This document shows positions 1-7,817 of a DNA stretch of 36,052 nt, piece by piece; the first letter of the stretch is position 1; each line of letters opens with the position of its first letter. Both the position numbers and the translations under genes were made by a program. Source of the stretch: an uncultured Pseudomonadales bacterium (GTDB lineage Bacteria; Pseudomonadota; Gammaproteobacteria; Pseudomonadales; Porticoccaceae). The notes under the pieces were generated by a model. The model did not search any database and was not told the DNA's origin. It saw nothing but the letters and a program-made list of their open reading frames with translations. The stretch is from the NCBI GenBank assembly GCA_943787675.1, contig CALSNK010000025.1, forward strand, positions 1-36,052. The letters are read 5' to 3'.

Positions 1-33
1 ATGTAAGGTGCTTAAGTAAGGTTTTAGAGTCAA

Positions 34-63
34 TAGATCCTTCGACTTCGCTCAGGATAACAG
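34..63 (+). repeat. Dispersed repeat, variant B
   Basis: This is a short element starting TAGATCCTTCGACTTCGC and ending CAGGATAACA. It belongs to the same family as the copies at 21103-21132 and 122-157: a GAGATCC-type head, a C/G-rich middle and a GGATGACA-type tail. The terminal GGATAACA is one base away from the usual tail. No coding role is seen. Confidence 0.6.
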
Positions 64-121
64 TCTCGGGCCTCTTGTTGCCAGCGCCCAGTTCGTCATC
101 TGGAACGGATGTGAGAGATCT

Positions 122-157
122 AGAGATCCCTCGTCGCTACGCTCTGTCGGGATGACA
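122..157 (+). repeat. Dispersed repeat, variant A (copy 1)
   Basis: A 36-bp element with head AGAGATCCCTCG, middle TCGCTACGCTCTG and tail TCGGGATGACA. Near-identical copies lie at 9653-9688 (reverse), 20897-20931 and 30261-30295. The tail overlaps the first unit of the 26-bp tandem array that follows, so the array appears to have been seeded from this end of the element. Confidence 0.8.
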
Positions 158-408
158 ATGATGGAGCGCCTGCCGGTATGACAATAATGGAATGCCTGTT
201 GGTGTGACAAGGATGGAGTGCCTGCCGGGATGACAATGATGGAGTGCCTGCCGGTATGACAATAATGGAGTGCCTGCCGGTGTGACAATAATGGAGTGCC
301 TGCCGGTGTGACAATAATGGAATGCCTGTTGGTGTGACAAGGATTGAGTGCTTGTCAGTATTACTATGAGGTAGTGCCTGCCGGTGGGACAATGGTGGCC
401 TGCCTGTC
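149..408. repeat. 26-bp tandem array, 10 contiguous units
   Basis: Ten units of exactly 26 bp start at 149, 175, 201, 227, 253, 279, 305, 331, 357 and 383, followed by a decaying partial unit from 409. The core is TGACAATAATGGAGTGCC. Units 2-3 and 7-8 share the same variant junction (ATGCCTGTT then GGTGTGACAAGG), which suggests a five-unit block duplication. Unit 9 is the most diverged. The units abut without spacers, so this is not CRISPR. The reverse strand has no stop in any frame over much of the array because 26 is not a multiple of 3; I do not treat that as coding. The whole gene-free stretch 1-436 consists of this array and the two elements before it. Confidence 0.92.
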
Positions 409-436
409 GGGATGAAAAATTAGCGGGCAATGGCCC

Positions 437-1179
437 CTATAACTTAACAGGCCGCTCAGGCGTCCCTTGCATAAACGGTCCATCAACACAGATGCGTTTG
501 CCATCCGGCGAAGCACAGGCTCCACAGATACCCACACCGCACTTAGTCAGATAATCAATCGCGCTAAAGATCTGATCATCGCGACAGAATTCCCGCTGCA
601 CTTTCGCTGCGGCGTGGACCATGGGTGAAGGCCCACAGTTATAGAACACCAACTTATCTAATTCCTGCTGATTCATCTCTTCAAGACGAGCTGCGCAATA
701 GTTCGGTCACAACACCTTTAAAGCCTTCGCTGCCATCATCTGTCGCTACGTGAACCTTGGCGATCTTTTTACATTCGTCGAGATAGTAGAGGCGCTCGGC
801 TGTGCGTGCGCCCGGTAAACACTTCAGCGTTGCCAAAGTCTCGGGCTAGCTGATACACCGCCGCTAAACCTGTTCCGCCGGCCACTGCCATGATCTTGGC
901 ATCTTCAGGTGGTGACACGGCAATACCATGAGGACCGCGTACATAGACTTCTGTGCCAACCTCTAGGTCCATCAGCGCATGGGTAAAGATACCCACGTCG
1001 ATTACGGCGAGTTGGAAGGGGTCGTCCGCTAGGGCAGAGAAGGGCTTTTCGCCGACGCCTGGTACCCAGAGGAAGACAAACTCACCGGCTTGGATATTTA
1101 CTTTGCGGTCAAAGGTCAGAACGCAGATGTCGTTGCAGACACGTTTGTTTTCCACCAGTACCACTGGCGAGTAATCCAT
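437..1179 (-). CDS. pyrK: PyrK-like dihydroorotate dehydrogenase electron-transfer subunit (two frameshifts in this sequence)
   Basis: This is the likely electron-transfer partner of the PyrD encoded just upstream. Such subunits carry FAD and a [2Fe-2S] cluster and pass electrons from dihydroorotate oxidation to NAD+ in the cytoplasm. The N-terminal part shows a ferredoxin-reductase-type FAD domain (GEKPFSAL) and a nucleotide-binding stretch (AVAGGTGLAAVY). The C-terminal part has NCGPSPM and the cluster motif KCGVGICGACASPDGKRIC, with cysteines spaced C-x4-C-x2-C-x8-C. The frame breaks near 808-814 and again near 693-700. Removing one G from the GGG run and one T from the TT run joins the parts through TGARTAERLYYLDEC and CAARLEEMNQQEL. 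The ATG follows the pyrD stop by 2 nt, so the two are cotranscribed. Related sulfide dehydrogenase or GOGAT-associated subunits have the same architecture, but the PyrD neighbour favours PyrK. Confidence 0.8.
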
Positions 1180-1181
1180 AT

Positions 1182-2077
1182 CTATGTCGTAGCGAATATG
1201 GGCTTCGGCTTTGTCTGAGTCGAAGCCATGTCCGATTCAAGCTGATTAAAGTAGCTGCCAATTTCGTCTGTGGTCATGCCGGTTAGGGCTGAGCCTATGC
1301 CGACAATGGATGCGCCGGCATTGATAAATTCTCTGGTGTCGGCGGCACTGCTGACGCCCCCGCAACCAATATGGGTAAGTCGGTTACTTCACGAATTTCA
1401 CGCACGCATTTGAGAGCGATGGGCAGTACGCCTTTGCCCGACATGCCGCCAGCGCCATTACTGAGAACTGGGTGTCCATGAGACGCGGTATAGCCTGGCC
1501 CGACTGTGTTAATGGCACAGATACCATCGGCACCACCGGCGGCTGCGGCTAGGGCTATCTCGCCAATATTCGGGGTGTTGGGTGTTAACTTAGGGACCAC
1601 TGGGATATCGACCACGGCTTTTACTGCTGCGGTAATCGCACGTACCATTTCCGGATCCTGACCCATGGCCATGCCATAACCTTTGGCGTGGGGGCAGGAG
1701 AGGTTGAGTTCTAAGCCATCGGCGACTGGGGCCATGATCTTGGCTACTTCAACAAATTCTTCTAGGCTGCCACCAAAAATAGACACCAGTAAAAAGCGAT
1801 CTTCTGGAATACGGAGTTTTGCCATTGCTTCGGCAGCGACTAGGGCGCCTGGGTTGGTCAGGCCAACGGCATTGACAAAATTACCCGGGGAATACTGGCT
1901 GTAAACCGGTTCGCGGTTGCCCTCGCGAGGCACAGGTCCGACACTCTTGGTGGTGATCACGCCGATTTGCGGCATATGATCAAACATATACTGAATAATT
2001 GGCACTGCGGTAGTGACAATGCCAGAGGGAACTGTAAAGGGGCCTGAAAGGGTCTTGCCAAGAAATTCTGTCTTCAA
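1182..2077 (-). CDS. pyrD: Dihydroorotate dehydrogenase, class 1B-like catalytic subunit (one frameshift near the C-terminus)
   Basis: An FMN enzyme oxidising dihydroorotate to orotate, the fourth step of pyrimidine synthesis. The TIM-barrel sequence is clear: a start resembling MKTEFLGKTLSGPF, then FGGSLEEF, and ELNLSCPHAKGYG, where Cys replaces the Ser base used by the membrane (class 2) enzymes. The frame breaks at the five-C run at 1357-1361. One extra base there restores LVAGGVSSAADTREF and continues to GIGSALTGMTTDEI and a stop at 1182. I prefer the TTG start at 2077: the reading frame continues further upstream, but a TATAAT box (2124-2129) lies inside that extension, and family members start at this Lys-Thr-Glu-Phe. 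Many gammaproteobacteria use a single-subunit quinone-linked class 2 PyrD, so a 1B-like pair is notable. The start is uncertain. Confidence 0.85.
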
Positions 2078-2123
2078 GATAGCTCGCTCGAAACTGGTTA
2101 TATGTGGTTGTACGCAGGCGGAG

Positions 2124-2129
2124 ATTATA
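2124..2129 (-). promoter_or_regulatory. Putative -10 box for pyrD-pyrK
   Basis: A perfect TATAAT on the minus strand, about 46 nt upstream of the preferred TTG start of pyrD. The hexamer 17 bp further upstream (GCAGAT) is a poor -35, so an activator or an extended element would be needed. The assignment is moderate. Confidence 0.45.
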
Positions 2130-2189
2130 CCGATTTTAAACAATTAATCTGCCTAGATTTAAGCCAGCAAACATAAATAGGGTAGAACC

Positions 2190-2230
2190 AAAAACGCCCC
2201 TGCTTTTTTTCAAAGGCAGAGGCGTTTTTA
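2190..2230. terminator. Bidirectional intrinsic terminator between aceA and pyrD
   Basis: AAAAACGCCcCTGC is followed by a T-rich loop and then GCAGaGGCGTTTTTA. This forms a GC stem flanked by A-run and T-run, so it can act on both strands. It sits 33 nt beyond the aceA stop and separates aceA from the pyrD promoter. Confidence 0.88.
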
Positions 2231-2262
2231 GTAACAGCAAGTCAGTTCTAAAGAGAGATCTC

Positions 2263-3843
2263 TTAGAATTGATTCATGGTGTTGTCTTCACCGGATGCCT
2301 TAAGTGCTGCATCACCCGCAAAGTACTCTTTGTGATCATCACCCATATCTGAGCCAGCCATGTTCTGGTGCTTAACACAGGCAATACCTTGACGGATTTC
2401 CTTGCGCTGAACGCCAGCAACATAACCCAACATGCCCTGGTCACCGAAGTACTCTTTGGCCAGATTGTCGGTAGACAGTGCAGCTGTGTGGTAAGTCGGC
2501 AATGTAATAAGGTGGTGGAAGATACCCGCATGCTGCGCTGCATCGGCCTGGAAGGTACGAATCTTTTCATCGGCAGCAATTGCTAATGCAGTTTCGTCGT
2601 AACTTACATTCATCAGATCGTTACGATCGTAGGCTGCAACATCTTCACCGGCTTCAGTCATGGCATCAAAGATCTGCTGACGGAAGTTAAGGGTCCAGTT
2701 AAACGATGGACTGTTGTTATAAACGAGCTTGGCGTTGGGAACCACTTTACGAATCTCATCCATCATGGCGCCAATCTGGCCAACATGTGGTTTCTCGGTT
2801 TCAATCCAGATCATATCAGCGCCGTTCTGCAGGCTAGTGATACTGTCAAGGATACAGCGCGCTTCGCCAGTGCCTGGCTTAAACTGGAACAGGTTGCTAG
2901 GTAGACGCTTAGGACGTACTAGCTTGCCGTCGCGGTTAAGCACTACATCACCGTTTTTCATGTCTGCTGGCGCGATTTCTTCAACGTCGAGGAATGAGTT
3001 GTACTGGTCGCCCAAATCGCCTGGCTCACGAGTAACCGCGATTTGCTTCGTTAAGCCGGCACCCAATGAATCAGTACGGGCAACAATAACGCCATCGTCT
3101 ATACCCAACTCAAGGAATGCATAACGAACCGCATTGATCTTGGCTAAGAAATCTTCATGGGGAACAGTAACCTTGCCATCCTGGTGACCACATTGCTTCT
3201 CGTCAGACACCTGATTTTCAATCTGGATACAGCAGGCACCCGCTTCAATCATTTGCTTGGCCATAAGATAGGTGGCTTCTGCGTTACCAAATCCAGCATC
3301 GATGTCGGCAATAATAGGCACAACATGAGTCTGGAAGTTATCGATTTGATCTTGAATAGCCGCTTTAGCATCACCCTGAGCCGCGTCTAACTGGCGGAAA
3401 AGGCCACCAAGTTCACGGGCATCAGCCTGACGTAAGAATGTATAGAGCTCAGCAATTAAGGAGGCAACAGAGGTCTTTTCGTGCATTGACTGATCGGGCA
3501 GTGGACCGAACTCAGAACGCAGTGCTGCAACCATCCAACCTGAGAGGTAGAGATATTTTTTGCTTGTAGTGCCGAAATGCTTCTTGATCGAAATCAGCTT
3601 CTGCTGACCGATAAAACCGTGCCAGCAACCCAGAGACTGAGTGTAGGCAGAGGTGTCACCGTCGTATTCAGCCATATCTGCGCGCATTATGCCGGCAGTG
3701 TACTTGGCGATCTCGAGGCCAGTTTGAAAACGATTTTGAGCACGCATGCGAGCAGCTGACTCTGGGTTGATAGCATTCCAGGCGCCGCCGTGGCCTTCGA
3801 GTACTTTGGCAACTTGCGCAATATTGTTGGTATATTCAGACAT
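2263..3843 (-). CDS. aceA: Isocitrate lyase (long form, 526 aa)
   Basis: Cleaves isocitrate to glyoxylate and succinate, the first step of the glyoxylate bypass, in the cytoplasm. The catalytic-loop signature is seen as EKQCGH at residues 215-220, with Cys218 as the catalytic cysteine, preceded by the Mg-binding region IADIDAGFGNAEAT (residues 178-191). The length (526 aa) matches the long Pseudomonas-type isocitrate lyases and not the ~434 aa E. coli form. RBS-like AAAAGGGG lies upstream of the ATG. The gene is divergent from a LysR regulator across a 105-bp intergenic region with a dyad, and it ends in a strong terminator. Malate synthase G lies beyond the regulator, so the shunt genes are clustered but not in one operon. 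Confidence 0.97.
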   Translation of the reverse strand: MSEYTNNIAQVAKVLEGHGGAWNAINPESAARMRAQNRFQTGLEIAKYTAGIMRADMAEYDGDTSAYTQSLGCWHGFIGQQKLISIKKHFGTTSKKYLYLSGWMVAALRSEFGPLPDQSMHEKTSVASLIAELYTFLRQADARELGGLFRQLDAAQGDAKAAIQDQIDNFQTHVVPIIADIDAGFGNAEATYLMAKQMIEAGACCIQIENQVSDEKQCGHQDGKVTVPHEDFLAKINAVRYAFLELGIDDGVIVARTDSLGAGLTKQIAVTREPGDLGDQYNSFLDVEEIAPADMKNGDVVLNRDGKLVRPKRLPSNLFQFKPGTGEARCILDSITSLQNGADMIWIETEKPHVGQIGAMMDEIRKVVPNAKLVYNNSPSFNWTLNFRQQIFDAMTEAGEDVAAYDRNDLMNVSYDETALAIAADEKIRTFQADAAQHAGIFHHLITLPTYHTAALSTDNLAKEYFGDQGMLGYVAGVQRKEIRQGIACVKHQNMAGSDMGDDHKEYFAGDAALKASGEDNTMNQF

Positions 3844-3874
3844 TGTTCTATAACCCCTTTTGAAGTCCGTTTAT

Positions 3875-3902
3875 TTGACAGTGGGGCAAGTTTAGGTATG
3901 AT
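3875..3902 (+). promoter_or_regulatory. Sigma70-type promoter of the LysR gene
   Basis: TTGACA at 3875-3880, a 16-bp spacer, then TATGAT at 3897-3902. This predicts a start of transcription near 3909 and a leader of about 40 nt before the ATG at 3949. Confidence 0.65.
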
Positions 3903-3907
3903 GCCCC
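3883..3907. promoter_or_regulatory. Inverted repeat GGGGCA-N13-TGCCCC, candidate LysR operator
   Basis: Perfect 6-bp arms at 3883-3888 and 3902-3907. The dyad covers the spacer and the -10 box of the LysR promoter and lies 40-64 bp upstream of the aceA ATG. LysR-family proteins usually bind dyads between themselves and a divergent target, so autoregulation plus control of aceA is plausible. This is inference. Confidence 0.45.
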
Positions 3908-3948
3908 CATTAATCTAATTGATAGTTTTGATTGCGGGCATTCCTTTT

Positions 3949-4896
3949 ATGAATATATCAAGAGTCGATTTAAACCTCCTCGTTTACCTAGATGTGCTAC
4001 TTCGAGAGTGCAACGTCACAAGGGCTGCGGAGGAGCTTGGCATCAGTCAACCGGCTATGTCTAACAGCTTACGTCGGTTACGTGACCTGTTTAACGATCC
4101 CATTTTAGTGCGCACCAGCGACGGGATGACGCCCACCGATAGGGCTCTCGAATTACAGCCTCTGGTGCGCAATGTGCTATCGGCGGCAGAGCAGGCTATT
4201 TTGCCAAAAACTGACTTTGATCCAGCGGGTTCTACGCGGATTTTTCGGATTATGGCCAGTGACTATACAGAGTCAACACTGCTGCCTGTGCTGCTGCGCA
4301 ATCTGCGTAAAGAAGCCCCGGGTATTCGCCTCGATATTATGACGCCCAGTGATGTGAGCTTTCATGATGTAGAGCGTGGCAAGGTTGATCTGGTGATTAA
4401 CCGTTTTGACACCTTGCCCCAGTCCTTTCATCAGGTGCATCTCTGGGATGACAGCTTTTCCTGTGTGATGAGTGCCAGTAATCCGGTGAGTAAAAATTGG
4501 AATCTGGAAAGTTATCTCTCCAGCAAACATGTTTGGGTCAGTAAAACAGGCATGGGCGTTGGCGTGGGTATGACCCCAGATGATGTGCAGCGTCTGGGTT
4601 GGGTTGATGAAGCTCTCGCCAAGATCGATGCCAAGCGCGACATTACATTATTTACCAGGCATTACCAGGCTGCCTTGCTGCTCGGTGAGCAGGAAGATCT
4701 GATTGTTACCATTCCGACCATGACAGCGAAGGGCATGGAGAATAACCCCAAGGTGGTGATTCTTGATCCTCCCTTTGATATTCCCCGCATGCGCTTAAAG
4801 ATGGTTTGGAGTCCGCTACTGCAGCATGACCCCGGCCATAAATGGTTACGCCAGATGATTAAGTCGGTCTCTGAAGAGATGCTTAGTCAGGCATAA
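3949..4896 (+). CDS. LysR-family transcriptional regulator between aceA and glcB
   Basis: A 315-aa DNA-binding regulator. Residues 1-60 form the winged helix-turn-helix (VTRAAEELGISQPAMSNSLR), followed by a periplasmic-binding-protein-like effector domain. I place the start at the ATG at 3949 because the sequence from MNISRVDLNLLVYLDVL is the typical LysR N-terminus; an earlier in-frame TTG at 3919 would only add residues without family similarity. The gene is divergent from aceA and 99 nt upstream of the preferred glcB start, so it is flanked on both sides by glyoxylate-shunt enzymes. A local regulator of acetate/C2 use is the natural reading, but the effector and targets cannot be read from sequence. 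No close named family member is recognised. Confidence 0.92.
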   Translation: MNISRVDLNLLVYLDVLLRECNVTRAAEELGISQPAMSNSLRRLRDLFNDPILVRTSDGMTPTDRALELQPLVRNVLSAAEQAILPKTDFDPAGSTRIFRIMASDYTESTLLPVLLRNLRKEAPGIRLDIMTPSDVSFHDVERGKVDLVINRFDTLPQSFHQVHLWDDSFSCVMSASNPVSKNWNLESYLSSKHVWVSKTGMGVGVGMTPDDVQRLGWVDEALAKIDAKRDITLFTRHYQAALLLGEQEDLIVTIPTMTAKGMENNPKVVILDPPFDIPRMRLKMVWSPLLQHDPGHKWLRQMIKSVSEEMLSQA

Positions 4897-4921
4897 TCCA
4901 TTCAATGAATAGCAGTAATAC

Positions 4922-4939
4922 AAGCCATAAATTTGGCTT
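4922..4939. promoter_or_regulatory. Perfect inverted repeat upstream of glcB (operator candidate)
   Basis: AAGCCATAAATTTGGCTT has 6-bp arms and a 6-bp spacer. It overlaps the putative glcB -35 (TTGGCT, 4933-4938). There is no T-run after it, so a terminator for the LysR gene is unlikely. Confidence 0.4.
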
Positions 4940-4961
4940 ATTGTCCCCTAGCTAATAGACT
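4933..4961 (+). promoter_or_regulatory. Putative promoter of glcB-rraA
   Basis: TTGGCT at 4933-4938, a 17-bp spacer, then TAGACT at 4956-4961. Each box matches the consensus at 4 of 6 positions. It would give a leader of about 28 nt containing GGAGAG, spaced 6 nt from the ATG at 4996. Confidence 0.35.
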
Positions 4962-4995
4962 TTCGGTTTATTACCAGACCGTTGGAGAGCCACAA

Positions 4996-7164
4996 ATGAG
5001 TGAACGTACCGAGCGCGCAGGACTACAGATAGCCAAGCCAATCTACGATCTGGTCAATGAACAAATCTGCCCCGGCACCGGTATTAATGCAGATCAGTTC
5101 TGGTCAAAGTTTGCCGACTTAATTGCTCACTTTGCACCTAAAAACCGCGAACTACTACAAAAGCGTGAAGAACTACAGTCTCAGATTGATGCTTGGCATG
5201 ATACCAATCAAGCTGACTTTAACTTCTCTAAATACAAAGCCTTTCTCCAAGAAATTGGTTATCTGGTTCCACAGGGCCCTGATTTTTCAATTAGCCCTGA
5301 AAATGTAGACACAGAAATCTGTCAGCAGGCCGGTCCCCAGTTAGTTGTTCCAATTATGAACGCCCGTTTCGCACTTAACGCGGTCAACGCTCGTTGGGGC
5401 AGCCTTTATGACGCGCTCTACGGTAACGATGTTATCTCTGAAGATGAGGGTGCTGAGAAAGCCGGGGCCTACAACCCTGTGCGTGGACAGAAAGTGATCG
5501 ACTACGGCCGTGAGTTTTTAGATGGCGCTGTACCCCTGGCTGCAGGCTCCCATGATGACGCACTGTCCTACACAGTGGTTAATCATCAGCTAGTCATTGG
5601 CATTAATGGGGGCTCCACTGTTAGTTTGGCGGCGCCTGAACAATTTGTTGGCTATCTTGGCAGTCCTGAAGCGCCTACATCAGTATTACTGAAAAATAAT
5701 AATCTACATGTCGAAATTCAAGTTGATGCCAGCCATCAGATTGGCGCTACGGATAAAGCCGGTGTTAAGGATATTGTTCTCGAAGCTGCGCTTACCACGA
5801 TTATGGATTGCGAAGATTCCGTGGCCGCTGTTGATGCCGAAGATAAGGCGCTTGCCTACAGCAATTGGTTGGGGCTTATAAAAGGGACATTGGAGGAAAC
5901 CATTCATCGGGGTGGCAATAGCTTTGTTCGTACTATGAATCCAGATCGCAGTTACTTGGCCGCCGATGGCAGCCCGTTAACATTGAATGGCCGCAGTCTC
6001 ATGTTCGTGCGTAATGTTGGCCATCTGATGACTAATCCGGCTATTTTAGATGCCCAGGGCAATGAAATTCCCGAAGGTATTATGGATGCGGTTATCACCA
6101 GCCTAATTTCACTCCATGACTTACAGGGCCAGAGCCAGCTGAATAATTCGAGTACTGGCAGTACCTATATTGTTAAACCTAAGATGCATGGCCCCGAAGA
6201 AGTCGCTTTCACCAACGACCTATTTGACGCCATTGAAGATGCATTCGGCCTTGATCGCCATACCATAAAGGTAGGCATTATGGACGAGGAGCGCCGCACC
6301 TCGGTGAACCTCAAAGAATGTATTCGCGCCGCCAAAGGGCGTGTGGTATTTATTAACACAGGGTTCCTCGACCGTACCGGTGATGAAATTCACACCAGCA
6401 TGCGTGCTGGGCCGTTTGCACTGAAGGGCGATCTCAAGGCACTGCCTTGGATATCGGCTTACGAAGATCAGAATGTTGATGTTGGCTTGGCCTGTGGTCT
6501 TAAAGGTAAGGCGCAGATAGGTAAAGGCATGTGGGCAATTCCAGACAATATGGCCGATATGATGAAAATCAAAATCGCCCATCCCAAGTCTGGTGCCAAT
6601 ACCGCCTGGGTGCCATCGCCAACTGCCGCGACCTTGCACGCCATGCACTATCATCAGGTCGATGTTGCCAGCCTACAAGATCAAATAGCCAGCCGCACGC
6701 CGGCCAATGTTGATGATATTTTAACTATCCCGCTTCTTGGCGACCGTAAGCTAACGGCCGAGCAGATTCAGCTCGAGTTAGATAACAATGCCCAGGGCTT
6801 ACTCGGCTATGTAGTTCGCTGGGTAGAGCAGGGCGTGGGCTGTTCCAAGGTACCAGACATTAACAACGTTGGGCTCATGGAAGATCGCGCTACGTTACGC
6901 ATTTCTAGCCAGCATATGGCCAACTGGTTACACCATGGCATCTGTAGTCAGGCTCAGGTTATGGAAACATTAACGCGCATGGTGGCTGTTGTTGATGGTC
7001 AAAACGTTGGTGACGCAGAGTACGTGACAATGGGCCCTGATTTTACCAATAGCATAGCCTTTCAAGCTGCCTGTGACCTCGTGTTCAAAGGTGGCACACA
7101 GCCCAGCGGATACACTGAGCCATTGCTTCACGCCTATCGTCAGAAAGCTAAGGCCGCGAGCTAA
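4996..7164 (+). CDS. glcB: Malate synthase G
   Basis: Condenses glyoxylate with acetyl-CoA to malate, closing the glyoxylate bypass started by AceA. The protein of 722 aa has the expected length for isoform G (about 723 aa). Visible signatures are [45 protein letters not shown] and [17 protein letters not shown], and near the end [17 protein letters not shown]. The start at 4996 is fixed by a good GGAGAG ribosome site; an in-frame TTG at 4933 lies in the promoter region and is rejected. The last codon overlaps the ATG of the next gene (TAATG), so rraA is translationally coupled. The upstream inverted repeat may bring it under the adjacent LysR protein. Confidence 0.97.
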   Translation: MSERTERAGLQIAKPIYDLVNEQICPGTGINADQFWSKFADLIAHFAPKNRELLQKREELQSQIDAWHDTNQADFNFSKYKAFLQEIGYLVPQGPDFSISPENVDTEICQQAGPQLVVPIMNARFALNAVNARWGSLYDALYGNDVISEDEGAEKAGAYNPVRGQKVIDYGREFLDGAVPLAAGSHDDALSYTVVNHQLVIGINGGSTVSLAAPEQFVGYLGSPEAPTSVLLKNNNLHVEIQVDASHQIGATDKAGVKDIVLEAALTTIMDCEDSVAAVDAEDKALAYSNWLGLIKGTLEETIHRGGNSFVRTMNPDRSYLAADGSPLTLNGRSLMFVRNVGHLMTNPAILDAQGNEIPEGIMDAVITSLISLHDLQGQSQLNNSSTGSTYIVKPKMHGPEEVAFTNDLFDAIEDAFGLDRHTIKVGIMDEERRTSVNLKECIRAAKGRVVFINTGFLDRTGDEIHTSMRAGPFALKGDLKALPWISAYEDQNVDVGLACGLKGKAQIGKGMWAIPDNMADMMKIKIAHPKSGANTAWVPSPTAATLHAMHYHQVDVASLQDQIASRTPANVDDILTIPLLGDRKLTAEQIQLELDNNAQGLLGYVVRWVEQGVGCSKVPDINNVGLMEDRATLRISSQHMANWLHHGICSQAQVMETLTRMVAVVDGQNVGDAEYVTMGPDFTNSIAFQAACDLVFKGGTQPSGYTEPLLHAYRQKAKAAS

Positions 7165-7640
7165 TGAAGTCGACGCCGGATCTCTGTGACCAGTATCCCG
7201 AGCTAGTTCAAGCCGTTGAGCCGATGTTCAGCAACTTTGGTGGCCGGGAAAGTTTTGGCGGTCAGGTCATTACGGTTAAGTGCTTTGAAGATAATAGCCG
7301 CGTCAAAGAGCTAGTGGCTACCCCGGGTAATAATCGCGTTATGGTGGTTGATGCCGGTGGTAGTATGCGCCGAGCCTGCCTTGGGGACATGTTGGCCGAG
7401 GCTGCCTCAGCCAACGGCTGGAGTGGCATTATTATCTATGGCTGCATCCGTGATGTGGATGAAATTATGGCCACAGATATCGGCGTGCAGGCACTGGGTG
7501 TGCACCCTATGAAAACCGATAAAAAGGGCATTGGCGAAATTGATATCGCGGTTACCTTTGGTGGTGTTACCTTTAACTCGGGTGACTATCTACATGCCGA
7601 CAATAACGGCATTATCGTTTCGCCTGAAAAACTCTCTTAA
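7164..7640 (+). CDS. rraA: RraA-like protein (RNase E inhibitor / HMG aldolase family)
   Basis: A 158-aa protein of the RraA fold. It contains the family core [11 protein letters not shown] and ends with a conserved [13 protein letters not shown] segment. In E. coli RraA binds RNase E and lowers its activity. Other members of the fold are metal-dependent 4-hydroxy-4-methyl-2-oxoglutarate aldolases or oxaloacetate decarboxylases, and the Arg-Asp pair of that active site is kept here. The ATG overlaps the glcB stop by one base, so it is in an operon with malate synthase. That context makes a metabolic side role possible as well as RNase E control; the sequence alone cannot choose between them. 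Confidence 0.88.
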   Translation: MKSTPDLCDQYPELVQAVEPMFSNFGGRESFGGQVITVKCFEDNSRVKELVATPGNNRVMVVDAGGSMRRACLGDMLAEAASANGWSGIIIYGCIRDVDEIMATDIGVQALGVHPMKTDKKGIGEIDIAVTFGGVTFNSGDYLHADNNGIIVSPEKLS

Positions 7641-7817
7641 TTCTGGCGGTATTCCGACTTCGGTTATCGTCTCGAGCCTGAACCATAGCGACTCTAAAAA
7701 GCCCCCCAGTAATGCAACACGTTGGTGCTTTAATGATTGCCTTATTACCCTGAATAAGAAAAGATGTCTGTCTTAAAACGCAGCCTAACTCTTGACTGCC
7801 AACCTCTACGACGAGTT

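Noticed and set aside
149..408. CRISPR array
   Set aside because: The units abut with no spacers, they vary within the unit, and no cas genes are present.
52..430. Three overlapping minus-strand reading frames encoding Cys/His-rich 26-residue repeats
   Set aside because: They arise because a 26-bp repeat without stops in reverse stays open in all frames. There is no ribosome site, no family similarity, and the peptide period simply follows the DNA period.
2144..2189. Extension of pyrD to an upstream TTG at 2143
   Set aside because: The extension overlaps a TATAAT box, has no family similarity and lacks a ribosome site; the TTG at 2077 fits better.
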